From: Apostichopus japonicus
Taxonomy: Eukaryota; Echinodermata; Holothuroidea; Aspidochirotida; Stichopodidae
Direction of reading: 5' to 3'
DNA length: 64,000 nt
Assembly: GCF_037975245.1 (NCBI RefSeq)
Contig: NC_092572.1
Coordinates: 14,016,269-14,080,268, forward strand
Shown here: piece by piece, positions 1 through 11,115 of the stretch
How positions within the stretch are numbered: the first letter of the stretch is position 1
How the letters are laid out: each line of letters begins with the position of its first letter
The notes under the pieces: generated by a model
The model's database searches: none
Seen by the model: the letters and a program-made list of their open reading frames with translations, nothing else
What the model was told of the DNA's origin: nothing
Position numbers and translations under genes: made by a program

Positions 1-3000
1 TACAGTTGTTGTTGATGGACATTGTGTCTGTGCATTTTTACATTACTTTTGTAATCGTCTGTGAAGTTGAACACGAAGAGAGTTCGGCACAACCTTTGTC
101 AATATATATTAACTTAAGAATTAATATGAATGATTTCATTGATTATAAGACTTGTTCTATGTAAAAAACAAGATCTGAAGAAATATAGTTTGGTGTGCAA
201 CTCGTTTTAGATGTGTATCGTAAAAACTCTGAGAAAACAGGGAACTCCAATACAGGAACAAATGAATCTTCGAATTTTGCTAAATTATAAGAATATCACA
301 AAGAATAATGTTCCAATGATTGCCATACGGTTCATCTAAACTAGGTATTACCAATTTACTACATGTAATGATATGACAGATCCCATGTTATAATGTTAAG
401 GGGCAAGAGCGCCATCGTAACTTTCTTACCGAACAACCTATAAAAGAGACCTAGAGGTTACTGCTAATTTTATTTAAAGTTAACTCGCTGGCTTTGCGTA
501 CTTATTTAGCAATACCAATCTGGTCAGCTTGAGCATTAACATTACACTACGTACCAATGGCTAATTATTAATCACATACAATCTGTCTTTTACACCTTTT
601 TTTATTTCATTGCTTCATCATTTTCATATGCTTCTGCTTTATCAAATTTGTTGGATTAATATGAAACGAATCTACTAAAACCTATTTGAAGCAAAATGCC
701 TTCTATTTCTCATCGTTTCTCCTTCGAAGTAGAGAAAGTCTCCAAGGCAATATCTTTTCTAAACAGATATGTTAAATTTTTCAGTGAGTACATTATTCAC
801 TAGCGTACTTGTCATGTAACATTAATGGCGTTGACATTATAAACTATACCAATGTAATCACGCATGTTTTGAAACATTATTATTCGTTTCATTGTAACTT
901 TCTACCAACGTTGTCATATTTGACCACTTAACATAAACTAGATCAAACCTTACTTCAGTAATGCAATCTCGTAATGTAGCCTTCAAGCAATTACGATTAA
1001 TACAGGAAAAGTTCAAACATGTTTCATATTATACGATACGAATATGTTTGCAACATGTGTATGGCTAAGATAATTATATTCAATCATTGTTTCAGAGTAA
1101 GATTGGTCTACATTGACCATTGTCCTTGCTATCAAGTATTACCAGACTCTCTCGTTTTAATTATCAACACTTCGTGGTTTACAATATTTCCGACATGGCA
1201 AACATAATATCATCTTTCTTGCCAAAACATATATGGAATGCTCGCTACTGAACAGTAATCTGATTATAAGCAATTGTGGAATCATTCAGACGTTGTAATG
1301 GAATAATATGGACCGCAAAGTGGTGTACGAAACCTTACCGAATCTTTTGCGGATTAATTATTGCAATAAAATTACACAATTACAACATTAAATTAAGAAA
1401 CCTCGACAATGATTTATTTATCAATTATGCATAAATCATTCAAAAACATGGGATGAACTTTTTTATGACTATTGTAATGGTGTTATATTTTTGTCCTAAC
1501 ACGACAATATACAGTGTATATTAAATCAAGATAATTGATAATTTGGTACTTTGCACAAGAAGGTGGTACATTTAGTGTTCAAACGTAACAAAATAATAAT
1601 CGAGCAACAGAAAATAAGCATTGCTTCCAAAAATTACACATGAACATGTTCCATCATATTATTAGCATAAGTGTTTTAATTTATGAATTATCGTTATGCA
1701 ATTTTACTTTGCTTTGAAATCGTAAATATATCACAGAATTTCAACGTGAGATTAGGTTTGAGCCTTACAAGTAATGCTGCCACGCCCAGTATATTATTTG
1801 TACTGCCCATCATCTTTACATGTTCGAAAACTTAACGTATAGAATTTCTAGTTTTTCATGTAACTTGGTTAACAGTAACATGTTGGTTAAAGCAGAAACT
1901 GATACTTGTCAATATTTAGCCAATGACAAACGGATAGTATTCATGATACATGTTCCATTGGATGATAATTATCACATGTAACTACGTACGAGCGCTTAAG
2001 CTAGAATGGTGTAATTGGGGACTTTTATGAACATTCATGAACATTTATGAACTTTCATGATCTTCAAATCTTCAGTTGAACATCTTATTGGATATTTCTT
2101 TTCTGAGATAGAAATAAAGCAAAATTGTAGCGATTCATTCCATCAGAATAAACGGTTTAATATAGACATCATATTTTGTTTCAGCAAGCCATGGTGCCGT
2201 TATGCTTGTCAACATATTCTTTGGAGTTTAATAAATGAAATCTACCGTTTAAACTATATTTGTAATTCTTTCAGATGTGTTCAATTATTAAGTTTATAAG
2301 GAACATTTCAGCGAAATTGAATAAACAGTAAAAGTTACAGTTACATAATACTTATGTTAAAATATGTCCCTTCTGTGTAAGATTTTTGGTTTACAACGGT
2401 GATGAAAATATGCTTCATGACTGGAAAATATTCGTCATGTATCCACCTCTCTGAACATTTCCAACCACCTAATCCTCCCAACCCTCATACCCCTCCCACT
2501 CGTTTCACTCCTCCCACACATGAAATAGTAACCTCGTTTTAATTTTAATACTTTCTGCATTTATCTGACGCATTAGCAGTACATTTGACTTTATAATCGA
2601 CGTCTATGTTTTCTGTAAAAGAAATTGAGGACAAACCCGTCTGCAAAAGTAACAGGAAGTAGACCAAATTTTAACATCGACTAAAGAAATGAACATCAAG
2701 AGCACTTTATGAACTTACAATGCAATAAATAAATGATTAACCGTTAGAAAAACTAAACAAAGTTGAAGCGCCCGTATGCACGACTGTTGAGTCAGACATA
2801 AACGTTTATTGTTCCGTACGTCATAAAATCCAACAGAAAAGTCACAAAGCTTGAAATACAACCGCATTTGAACTCAATCAAGTGGTCAGTCTAGCTCTAA
2901 TAACTAATGCCTATTGCGTTTATTCCCATGCATGTCTCGTGGTTTGGGATTCAGGAGGAAACATTCTAGCCCAGCTTCACAGCGGTCCACAAACGGTACT

Positions 3001-4130
3001 TCCACACTGTGCAAACACAAATGGCAGTGTGTGCGCTTGAGCATACACACATTTCCTATTCGTAATACACATTCTAATGACATGGAGGGTAACAAGACAG
3101 CTCGGCCCCCAAAATTCACCCTAAGCGACGTCCATGCTCCAATTGAAATTTGCATGTGGATTATGTCCACAACGTCACTTCCTGTCTGGTGGATCAATCT
3201 TGAATCCATTCACTGATCCTTGCACTAATCCTTGGGAACGTACATGTATTCTTACGCAGTTCATAACGTGACTAAATAACGTTAGCAACGTGAATGTTAA
3301 CGATCGGTTGAGAACGGTAATCTTAAAAAACTGGACGTAATCTCCCTCAGTGCAATAGCGCAGTTTGCTAAACAATTCATATTATAAAGAATATTCTGAG
3401 CACTTACAATATCTACGATAAGGCGCCGTGGTATTAGAAACAAACCGACTTGATTGATATAAATTAATAAGATAACGTACCGTAAGTAGACGTTTTTTAT
3501 GAGTTTTTGTCAAAGAGTACCACTCTGAGCGTTACCCTCAGCTCCTTTACTACTAGCCTTAGCATTGGCTTAAGCTTACTCGTGCGAGAATATACTACTT
3601 CAAAGAACACCGCGTTTGAGTTGCGGTCACCAGCCTTCCGGAGACCGGAAAGCTCAACTCTTTGAAAAAAGGCCAGGTACACGATTGCTTACTTCATAGT
3701 GAGCAACTTCAGAGGATAACGAGAATTTCCCGGCAAAGAATAACAACTTTCCTTAAAGCTGTAAACAGTCAATACAGCATATACAACAACAAATAACAAA
3801 TAGCTATCAAAAGTTAAAATACTACGCAAGTTCGGTTACAAGACATTATATTGTTGACGTCTCACAGGTCTCCCAGTTGCAACACTTACTGTTGCATTTA
3901 CCGCGATATATATTAGTAATCCGGCATAAAAGCATATATATTTCAAACATGTTTTACTTAAGGCCTATCAGCACCTTGCCACACGCAAGTTTCAAATGGA
4001 GTCCGAGATGGCTCTGTGTCTAGATTTTCCGTAATTAACATTGGGGAAGTCGGCTTCTCTAAAAGACAAGAAGAAGCAGGATCGATAAAACATTATAAAC
4101 GCCAAATTAAAATTACATTAGATTACACCT
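1..4130. repeat. Segmental duplication copy A1 (partner 26640-29600)
   Basis: The opening bases align to about 26654 onward, and similarity continues with small indels. Examples are the shared stretches CTATTTGAAGCAAAATGCC (690s versus 26980s) and GCGCCGTGGTATTAGAAAC (3423 versus 28870). About 835 bases at 2250-3085 are missing from the partner. The partner lacks the retroelement fragment at 4141, which inserted into or abuts this copy. No confident gene lies inside. Confidence 0.8.
3497..3850 (-). pseudogene. Decayed copy of the unidentified ORF seen at 28912-29277
   Basis: Reads RVELSGLRKAGDRNSNAVFF and onward like its partner, but a TAA replaces the Lys codon after LKLLTMK and the upstream ATG is TTG. 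Function unknown. The opposite strand is also largely open here, so this may not be protein coding at all. Confidence 0.25.
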
Positions 4131-4140
4131 AAATAAAACA

Positions 4141-4250
4141 AACTGTTAGCAAACTGCTTATCCACTAGAGAGCCTGTGTTATATAATGTGTAAAAGTCAG
4201 TTGGCCTGACGTTTCGATCCTAGCAGGATCTTCTTCAGAGGCTAAATGTC
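4141..4250 (-). mobile_element. Penelope-like retroelement fragment with hammerhead motif
   Basis: About 110 bases shared with 51671-51780, starting ACTGTTAGCAAACTGCTTAT. On the - strand it contains CTGAAGA, a GATCC/GGATC hairpin, GAAAC and GTC, the order of a hammerhead ribozyme core. Such motifs are known in the terminal repeats of Penelope-like elements. No reverse transcriptase ORF was found next to it, so this is a terminal fragment. Confidence 0.6.
4201..4246 (-). ncRNA. Candidate hammerhead ribozyme
   Basis: On the - strand: helix I strand TTAGCCT, core CTGAAGA, helix II GATCC-loop-GGATC, core GAAA, a minimal helix III, cleavage-site triplet GTC, then AGGCCAA, which can pair with TTAGCCT at six of seven positions. 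This matches the small variant hammerheads reported from Penelope-like elements. Confidence 0.6.
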
Positions 4251-5880
4251 CCTTCTGCTACTGTTACTCACGCTATCCTCAAAATACAAACTGACAAAGT
4301 ATAACAAAGGTACAAAGTATGACAAAAAAATGTTACAAGTAAATGAATAATAATAAGAAAAAGTGTGGGGGGGAGAAGAAATTTTTTTTTTAACAAAGAC
4401 GTGGCCCGAATTTTAGACTAAATCATAAAATTTTATACGAAAGAAGGTAACGCTTTAAATTACGTTTGAATGAGGATAAATTATTTACAGAATGCAATGC
4501 AGTTGGTACGGAATTCCAATAAGAAATAGCGGAGTATTTGACAAAATGTTGACTACTAGCAAGAGAATAAAGGGGAACGGAAAGTAAATTTTCATTGCGG
4601 GTATTGTAAGCATGAAAACAATTATTTGATAAAAAAAATAGGAGAAGCTACTTGGTACTTTGTATATGTTTAATGTACATAACATATGCTTCGTGATACT
4701 GGGTTAAATTTGTATTGTTTTGAAAATGTATTTACTTATAAGATAGATTGAACAGTTTAACCATACCGTATAACGATTATCCTTAAAATTCTTCTTCTTC
4801 TTTGTTTGATATATGTATGCGTGACCAGCCAAATCGGTTTAAACTATAATGACTATTACAATATTATTAAATAATGCAAAATGACCACATTTTACACATT
4901 TATTTGATTTATGTATCTGTTTAGTGTACATAAAAAATAATTCATGATTGCTGCGTTAGATTTGCATTGCTTTGAAAATGTATATTCTTATAACATATAT
5001 TTAACAGTTTAAGCATACCGAATAAAATGATTCGTAAGGTTCCTTTTTTATTGTATATGTATCCGTGATGAGCTGAAACGTTTTAAAATATCATGAATAT
5101 TACAATATTATTAAATAATACAAAATGGTCACATGATCAAAGGAGATAATGGTTAAACTTGAACAAACTTGAACACGTACCGAAATGAGCTGAAATGTGT
5201 GGTTAACATATTTAATATTTCAAGTCAAGGCTTTTCCTCTATGCTTAATAAAATAGCTAGATATTTAAAGTTTTTAAGAAGAGTTCTTTTGGTTTCTATG
5301 TTAATGCCAAATGAAAAACTAGCTGAAAGTGCACCCACGAAAAATTACTGCAGTGACTGCATTGTTTGATTGAATGTATATTTGTGCATATATATCCAAA
5401 ATGTAGGATGAGATGTAACAATTAATATTTTATAGCATCACCTCAAGTTTTAATTAGCTTGAAATTATTTTACAATGGTACAAAAACTCTTTGCATGATT
5501 TATTTTGACATTTTTAATATTATTGAAATGTACCATCGCAACGATTTTACACGATTGTCGATCGTGTTCAAAAGCACCTCTAGTCGAATGTTGAAGATGA
5601 CCACCTATAAATCATATTCTCTCCTGTGCTACAACTGTCTACATCAAATGAATAAATAATCACATAATCGATATACTCTGTCTAGTTTAATCATTCAATT
5701 ATTCGTTCTGAAGCACCTATACACAATGACCAATATTGGACTTCTGTTATATGCGGGAAACTTACTGGGTTGATTACTGTATATATGACAAATCAATGAT
5801 ACTAATCACAGCGTTAACATCTTTAAAAGTTAAATTTTGAGCTTAACAATATTTGAACAATGTGTGAAATGTGTTTGAAA
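4251..5880. other. Intergenic; diverged tandem repeat at 4655-5135
   Basis: No gene seen. Two copies of a roughly 240-base unit lie at about 4655-4885 and 4900-5135, sharing GTACATAA, TTTGAAAATGTAT, AACAGTTTAA and TTACAATATTATTAAATAAT in order. The 4260-4650 part may be internal sequence of the adjacent retroelement. Confidence 0.5.
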
Positions 5881-8201
5881 ATGTGTGCCGTGCTGTTTCA
5901 AAAGAATATTGTAACGTTGTGATAGTATAGTAAACGTTTGAAACGGTGATTACTTTCAATATTTTTTTGAAAAAACCCAATTTAAATCTGTCTTCTTAAA
6001 AAAATCATCAAAGCGTAAACGGTCCGCTATCACTTGTGATGGCATGAAATACACGGGGACATTTATATGATGCGTTGTTCATCAGCAACATTTTAATAAT
6101 GTTATTGCAACAGTCCAACCATATCAGTGTACACTAGTATGGTATCATGTTTGTTCATAACTTTCTATGCTAATTTAAACATTCGCAATTGGAAAATAAA
6201 CTGTCTCAGTGTTATGAAGTTACTGCTGAAGAAGCTTGATCAATTTGGATACGTTATCATTCTGAAATATGAAAATGTACCACACATGTTACACTGTAGG
6301 TCTGGCGATTTTGAGTTGGCAGATTGTATTTGCATAGACTGGTCACCTGGGTAATGTCCTTTCAATCAAGCATCGACTCACCGTTTGAAGTCCATCTTTG
6401 AAGTCTTTTGGTATTTCCATGGTTGAAGATTCACCCGTTTATAATCAGCCAATATACTTGCTTATATAATATCGGATGGTAATTATCAATATATTAATTA
6501 TGACAATATGCTTGAGAATATGCACTGTCGTTCTCTATTAGTCTAACGTTAGCCTTAAAATAAGCCATGTGTATTTTTATCGTGTAGTCAATTTATGTAT
6601 TAGTTGCGTACACGTGCAGATTTTCAATACAGATTTAGATTAGACTAAAGACAGTGAATTAATATATTCTGGAATGCGTTTAGTATTACATAAACTGTGG
6701 GCGGTTGACTAAGCCTAACAGAAAAGATGATCTCTGAGTCTACGAATGTTTAGAACTAAGATATATCGAAGTGAGTTTCCATTCTTAGGAAGAAATGGAC
6801 AATGCATACAGTTTAAGGGACTATGGTCTAATGACTGTATTCTAACCACACCGAGCCATCGTGAAAATGCATTCTCACTTCTTTAGTTGAGAGAACATAA
6901 TTATCCAGAAAATAATTAACATATATATGTTTATGTTATGTTAATTGTTTCATGAGTTTGTGTTTCATTTTGAAATGCTTGCTTAGTGTCTCATTTATAA
7001 GCAACTGCACATGTTTTGTCGCCACTTGTTTCGTTGGGCGAGTTTAATCAAGTGCTACGTTAGCCATATGCTCTTCATGTTAACAAAGAAAAGGGAGGTT
7101 TTTTCAAAACGGACACTTTCTTGTCAAACGAACAGGTATTTGCCAGCTGTTGATGACCATATAGACAGTCAGACTATGATATTTCTAAAATAAAAATACT
7201 CAGTACATTATTCATCATGTGTAGTCTTAAAAACTAGACCGTTTGCAAGTAATGGCTCATAGCACGCATTGGAGATTAGGACTGTTGATCTAAGTCTAGC
7301 TAACAAACTGACTCGGCCACGCCATTGCGTATGAACCAAATACATGGTAATAATCAGGGGCGTATCCAGGATTTTCTAACCCGGGGGGCGCGAATTACTA
7401 TCTAAGCGGAGCGCCACCTTCGGTTGGCACGCAGCGTACAAGAAAATTTCTGGTTTTGATAACCCCCCCAGATCACCGGAAATGACACTTCTCGAGGATG
7501 AAATGACCAACCAGATGCACACTTTTGCCTGAGAACCAAGAATTTAGGGAAGCGTCAACCAAGAAGTTAGGGAAGATCTTGGGATTTTCATCCTAGATGT
7601 CGCTAGATATTGCTAGATATCCATACAGTACAGTGCCCTTGGGATTTCATGGATTTTTCGGGGCCTGATCTTGGGAAATTGCAAAGGCGGAAGCGGTCAC
7701 ACTCCATGTAGGTCAGTGCACGACCTCTAGTGGTCACTAATATCGTCCCCGTTTTCGCGTAGTGGCGAACTTGCACTTTTGGCGAAATTGTGTTAAATAT
7801 TGTTCTTACCTATTTCGAGGGTGAAGAATCGGTTGAGCCGGGTTAGAAGTTTTAAAACTGTCTATTTTTTCGTTTTTTCTGACGCATTTTTGACGAATGT
7901 CCACCTAAGACCCACTCTCGTTTTTACATACTGACAAATACTTTAGTCATCATTACAACCACTCAGTAACACTATTTGTCTAAGGTCCATGTATTTTTGC
8001 ATATCGACGAATATTACCCTTTGGAACAAGCCGAACATAACAACCATGTCATACTGACTTGAGAACCAACTAACTGCCATTTGAAAACACCCAGGATTAT
8101 GGGAAGGTAATATCTTTATTAGTTCACCTCGTCATTTAATTGATTAATACAGTATTCATATACTACGGAAGCGTAGAAGGGACATGGTGATGAAAGAGAA
8201 A

Positions 8202-8622
8202 CAAACTCGTCAAAATGACAAAATTCGTAAATTTGCCGAGATGCAACAAGTCGTCAAAATGACAAAAATCTGAAAATTGACATTTTGCCGAGATACAATA
8301 ACTCATCAAAATGACAAAAATCTGAAAATTGACGTTTTGCCGAGATACAAAAAGTCGTCAAACTGACAAAAATCTGAAAATTGACGTTTTGCCGAGATGC
8401 AGCATGTGGTCAAAATGACAAAATATTGAAAATTGACGTTTTGCTGAGATACAACAAGTCGTCAAAATAAAAAAAAATCTGAATTTTAACGTTTAGCCGA
8501 AATATAACAAGTCGTCAAAATGAAAACAAAATCTGAAAATTGACGTTTTGTTGAGTTACGACAACTCGTCAAAATGAGAACAATCTGAAAATTGACGTTT
8601 TGCCGAGATACAAATCGTCAAA
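8202..8622. repeat. Minisatellite, about 52-bp unit, eight copies
   Basis: Repeats of the form GACAAAAATCTGAAAATTGA followed by CGTTTTGCCGAGATACAAC and AAGTCGTCAAAAT, with point changes between copies. Not coding. Confidence 0.85.
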
Positions 8623-8899
8623 TCGTTACAAATGTAACATCTCCCTAAGGAAGTACGGTTTCTCTTAGCTGTTGGCGGCTTTGCTCATCACGAGCATTAC
8701 TCTAGCCTAACTTAAAACTAACTTTTCCTAGCTAAGTAATACCTAGTTACATAATTGAAGGTCACATACTTTTACATGAAACTTTGGAAGGTACTAGCAT
8801 AGTTTATACTTAAGTAGTTACTTTGCTACAAAGGACAAGGAGGGGAGGGGGGGGGGGTGAGTTTAGACCGAATTACTAGAAAATCTGTATAGCAACCTT

Positions 8900-9364
8900 T
8901 AATACTGTCTTGTCAAATGCTTCAATTAATGAAGGATCTTTTACGATTTATCAAAGAAACATGGCTTATTCATTGGCTGACACAATTTCTTCAAGGATGG
9001 CCCAGACAAGTAAGGTTGGATAAAGGGTTATCGAAAACATTGGAAATAAAGGTTGGTGTGCCTTGGGGTGGGAGGGGGGCCATTATATGCTATATTATTT
9101 ACTATATATACTGATGAAATTAGGTCAAACTCACACATTTCTATAACAAAATATGCCGATGATACTGCTGTATCATGTACAATTCATAAGAGCTCTGTTG
9201 AAACTGACCAATGAAATTTTCAGTGTTCTGTAATTGACATAGTTCCAACATGTGACCGCAAGACTTTATTGCGTAACTCCCCCCCCCCCCAAAAAAAATA
9301 AGGGAAATTTGTTTTGGAAAATAAACCATAAAACATGAAGGTCTCATTCTATCAAGGTCGCAAC

Positions 9365-9399
<35 letters not shown>

Positions 9400-9925
9400 G
9401 AGGGATCTGATGTGGCTAGAACCTCCAAAACTGAGTACTGGGAGAATACAGTGACGACAGTTTGACCTTTTCTTGCAAAGCATTAAGGTATTAAAAAAGT
9501 ATATTATATAGTATCTAGTGTGGCTTACGTTGTGTCTTTCTTTAACCAAAATGCTAAGGAAAATGTTTTCAATACTATTATTCTACCCTGGCACATGTGA
9601 TCTGTACAGTGCCTGTCTGGTACCATTTTATATTGCAAAAAAAGCAAAGAAAAGAAGAATGAAGTATCTTAAATACACATCATCTATATTAATTTAGAAT
9701 ACAATATACTTTTAGAAAAAGTAAATGCTGCTGCAAGACCTGAGTTTACAAGAATGGCTAATAAGATTTACAGTGATCAGAATAACCCTTTGTATACTGT
9801 AGTACTGTACTGAAACTCTCCTGCACAAATCGAGCAGAAATCTAAGAAATCCACACAAAATACCGAACGTAAGTTTACAGCAACTCATTTATTTACCGTG
9901 TTGCTTTATACATTCCATTCAAGCA
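8900..9925 (+). mobile_element. Degenerate non-LTR retrotransposon (LINE) reverse-transcriptase fragment
   Basis: In shifting frames it reads GLSKTLEIKVGVPWG, then YTDEIRSNSHISITKYADDT, the RT motif-C box, then after a gap PWHM, KVNAAARPEFTRMANKIYSD and KFTATHLFT, resembling the C-terminal part of LINE ORF2 proteins. Frameshifts, stops, a polyC/polyA tract and an inserted TTA microsatellite break it. It is a dead 3' part nested in the larger element. Confidence 0.65.
9366..9399. repeat. (TTA)n microsatellite
   Basis: Eleven or so uninterrupted TTA/ATT units inside the LINE relic. Confidence 0.9.
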
Positions 9926-10129
9926 CTTAGAATGTTTGTTATAGTCTGTTTGTTATATCGTTTTATGTAATAACTTTTGTATTAGTAGATGTATTTTATA
10001 TGATATCCTATCATCTTGACATTTTCTCCCTTTTTATATTAGTTATTCTTGGACTGTTTGGTATCCTATCATCTTAAAAAAAAACTTTTATATGAGTTAT
10101 TCTTCTTGTTGAGGTGTTATATGACTCCT

Positions 10130-10425
10130 CTCTATAATTTTTATATGTATACTGGAAGGACATAAAAAGAAGGAACAACATACTACAGTACATCTTGAAA
10201 ACACTTGAACAATGGCACAGTTATTTCCTTCTTTAAATCTGAGGATTCACACGAGCTTGGGTTGGATATTATGAATGTGCCTGTGGGCGTAAGAATTTTT
10301 TTATATGTATACTGGAAGGAAATAAAAAGAAGGAACAACATACTATAGTACAACTTGGAAACACTTGAACAATGGCACAGTTGTTGGGTTGGTTATTATG
10401 AATGTGCCTGTGAGCGTAATAAAAT
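10130..10425. repeat. Tandem duplication, roughly 160-base unit
   Basis: The block TATATGTATACTGGAAGGA through ACACTTGAACAATGGCACAG to ATTATGAATGTGCCTGTG occurs twice, at about 10141 and 10302, with a short deletion in the second copy. Confidence 0.8.
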
Positions 10426-10649
10426 TTCACATTCGGTTTAAGGGGATAGTATAGTGGAATAGCTTCCCAAAGCGTTTGAAGGATACTTAGAAACTATCGT
10501 CAGAGACATTTCACGTAATACACTAACTTGAAAATGAAGAATTGCACACAATTTTCCGTAGTCTGTGTGCTTTATAAGAGTTCCGACTTAACAGATTACG
10601 CCACAGGAACTATTATTTTTGCAACTGCATGTGTTCACATTTCATCATA

Positions 10650-11115
10650 TACCTTGTCTATTTTATACATTATAGAAAATGGTGGGGGTTCTTTAAAATT
10701 AATAGGACCAATATATAACCCTTTCAGCAGCCGGCTCTCCTTGCCCTCCCTACCTCAACATCTCTCTATCCGACACCCTACATTTCACCCAAGAAACACA
10801 TACTAAAACACTTACATCCGCCCATACCCATACAAATTCCTTGTCTATTTTATACATTGCAACAAAACGTGGGCGTTCTTTTTAAATTAATAAGACCAAT
10901 ATATCACCATTTCAACAGCCGGCTCTCCTTGCCCTATATACCACCTCCCCTCGTCATATCCGACTCCATCCATGTCACTCAAGAAAAACATACTAAAACA
11001 CGTATGTTGATAGCTGCGTATAACCCATTCCTTGTCTATTTTATACATTAAGGTAAACCGTGGACATTCTTTTTAAAATTAATAAGACCAATGTACCACC
11101 CCTTCGATTATTTTC
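10650..11115. repeat. Tandem repeat, about 190-base unit, two and a half copies
   Basis: CCTTGTCTATTTTATACATT, then an AATTAATA-GACCAATATA block, then CAGCCGGCTCTCCTTGCCCT recurs at about 10651, 10842 and 11032. The apparent small ORFs here come from the repeat. Confidence 0.8.

Noticed and set aside
8202-8622. Regular repeats that could suggest a CRISPR array
   Set aside because: Units are contiguous about 52-bp minisatellite copies without unique spacers, in a eukaryotic context.
9141-9549. Minus-strand ORFs with poly-Ile or poly-Asn
   Set aside because: Produced by the TTA microsatellite on the antisense of the LINE relic.
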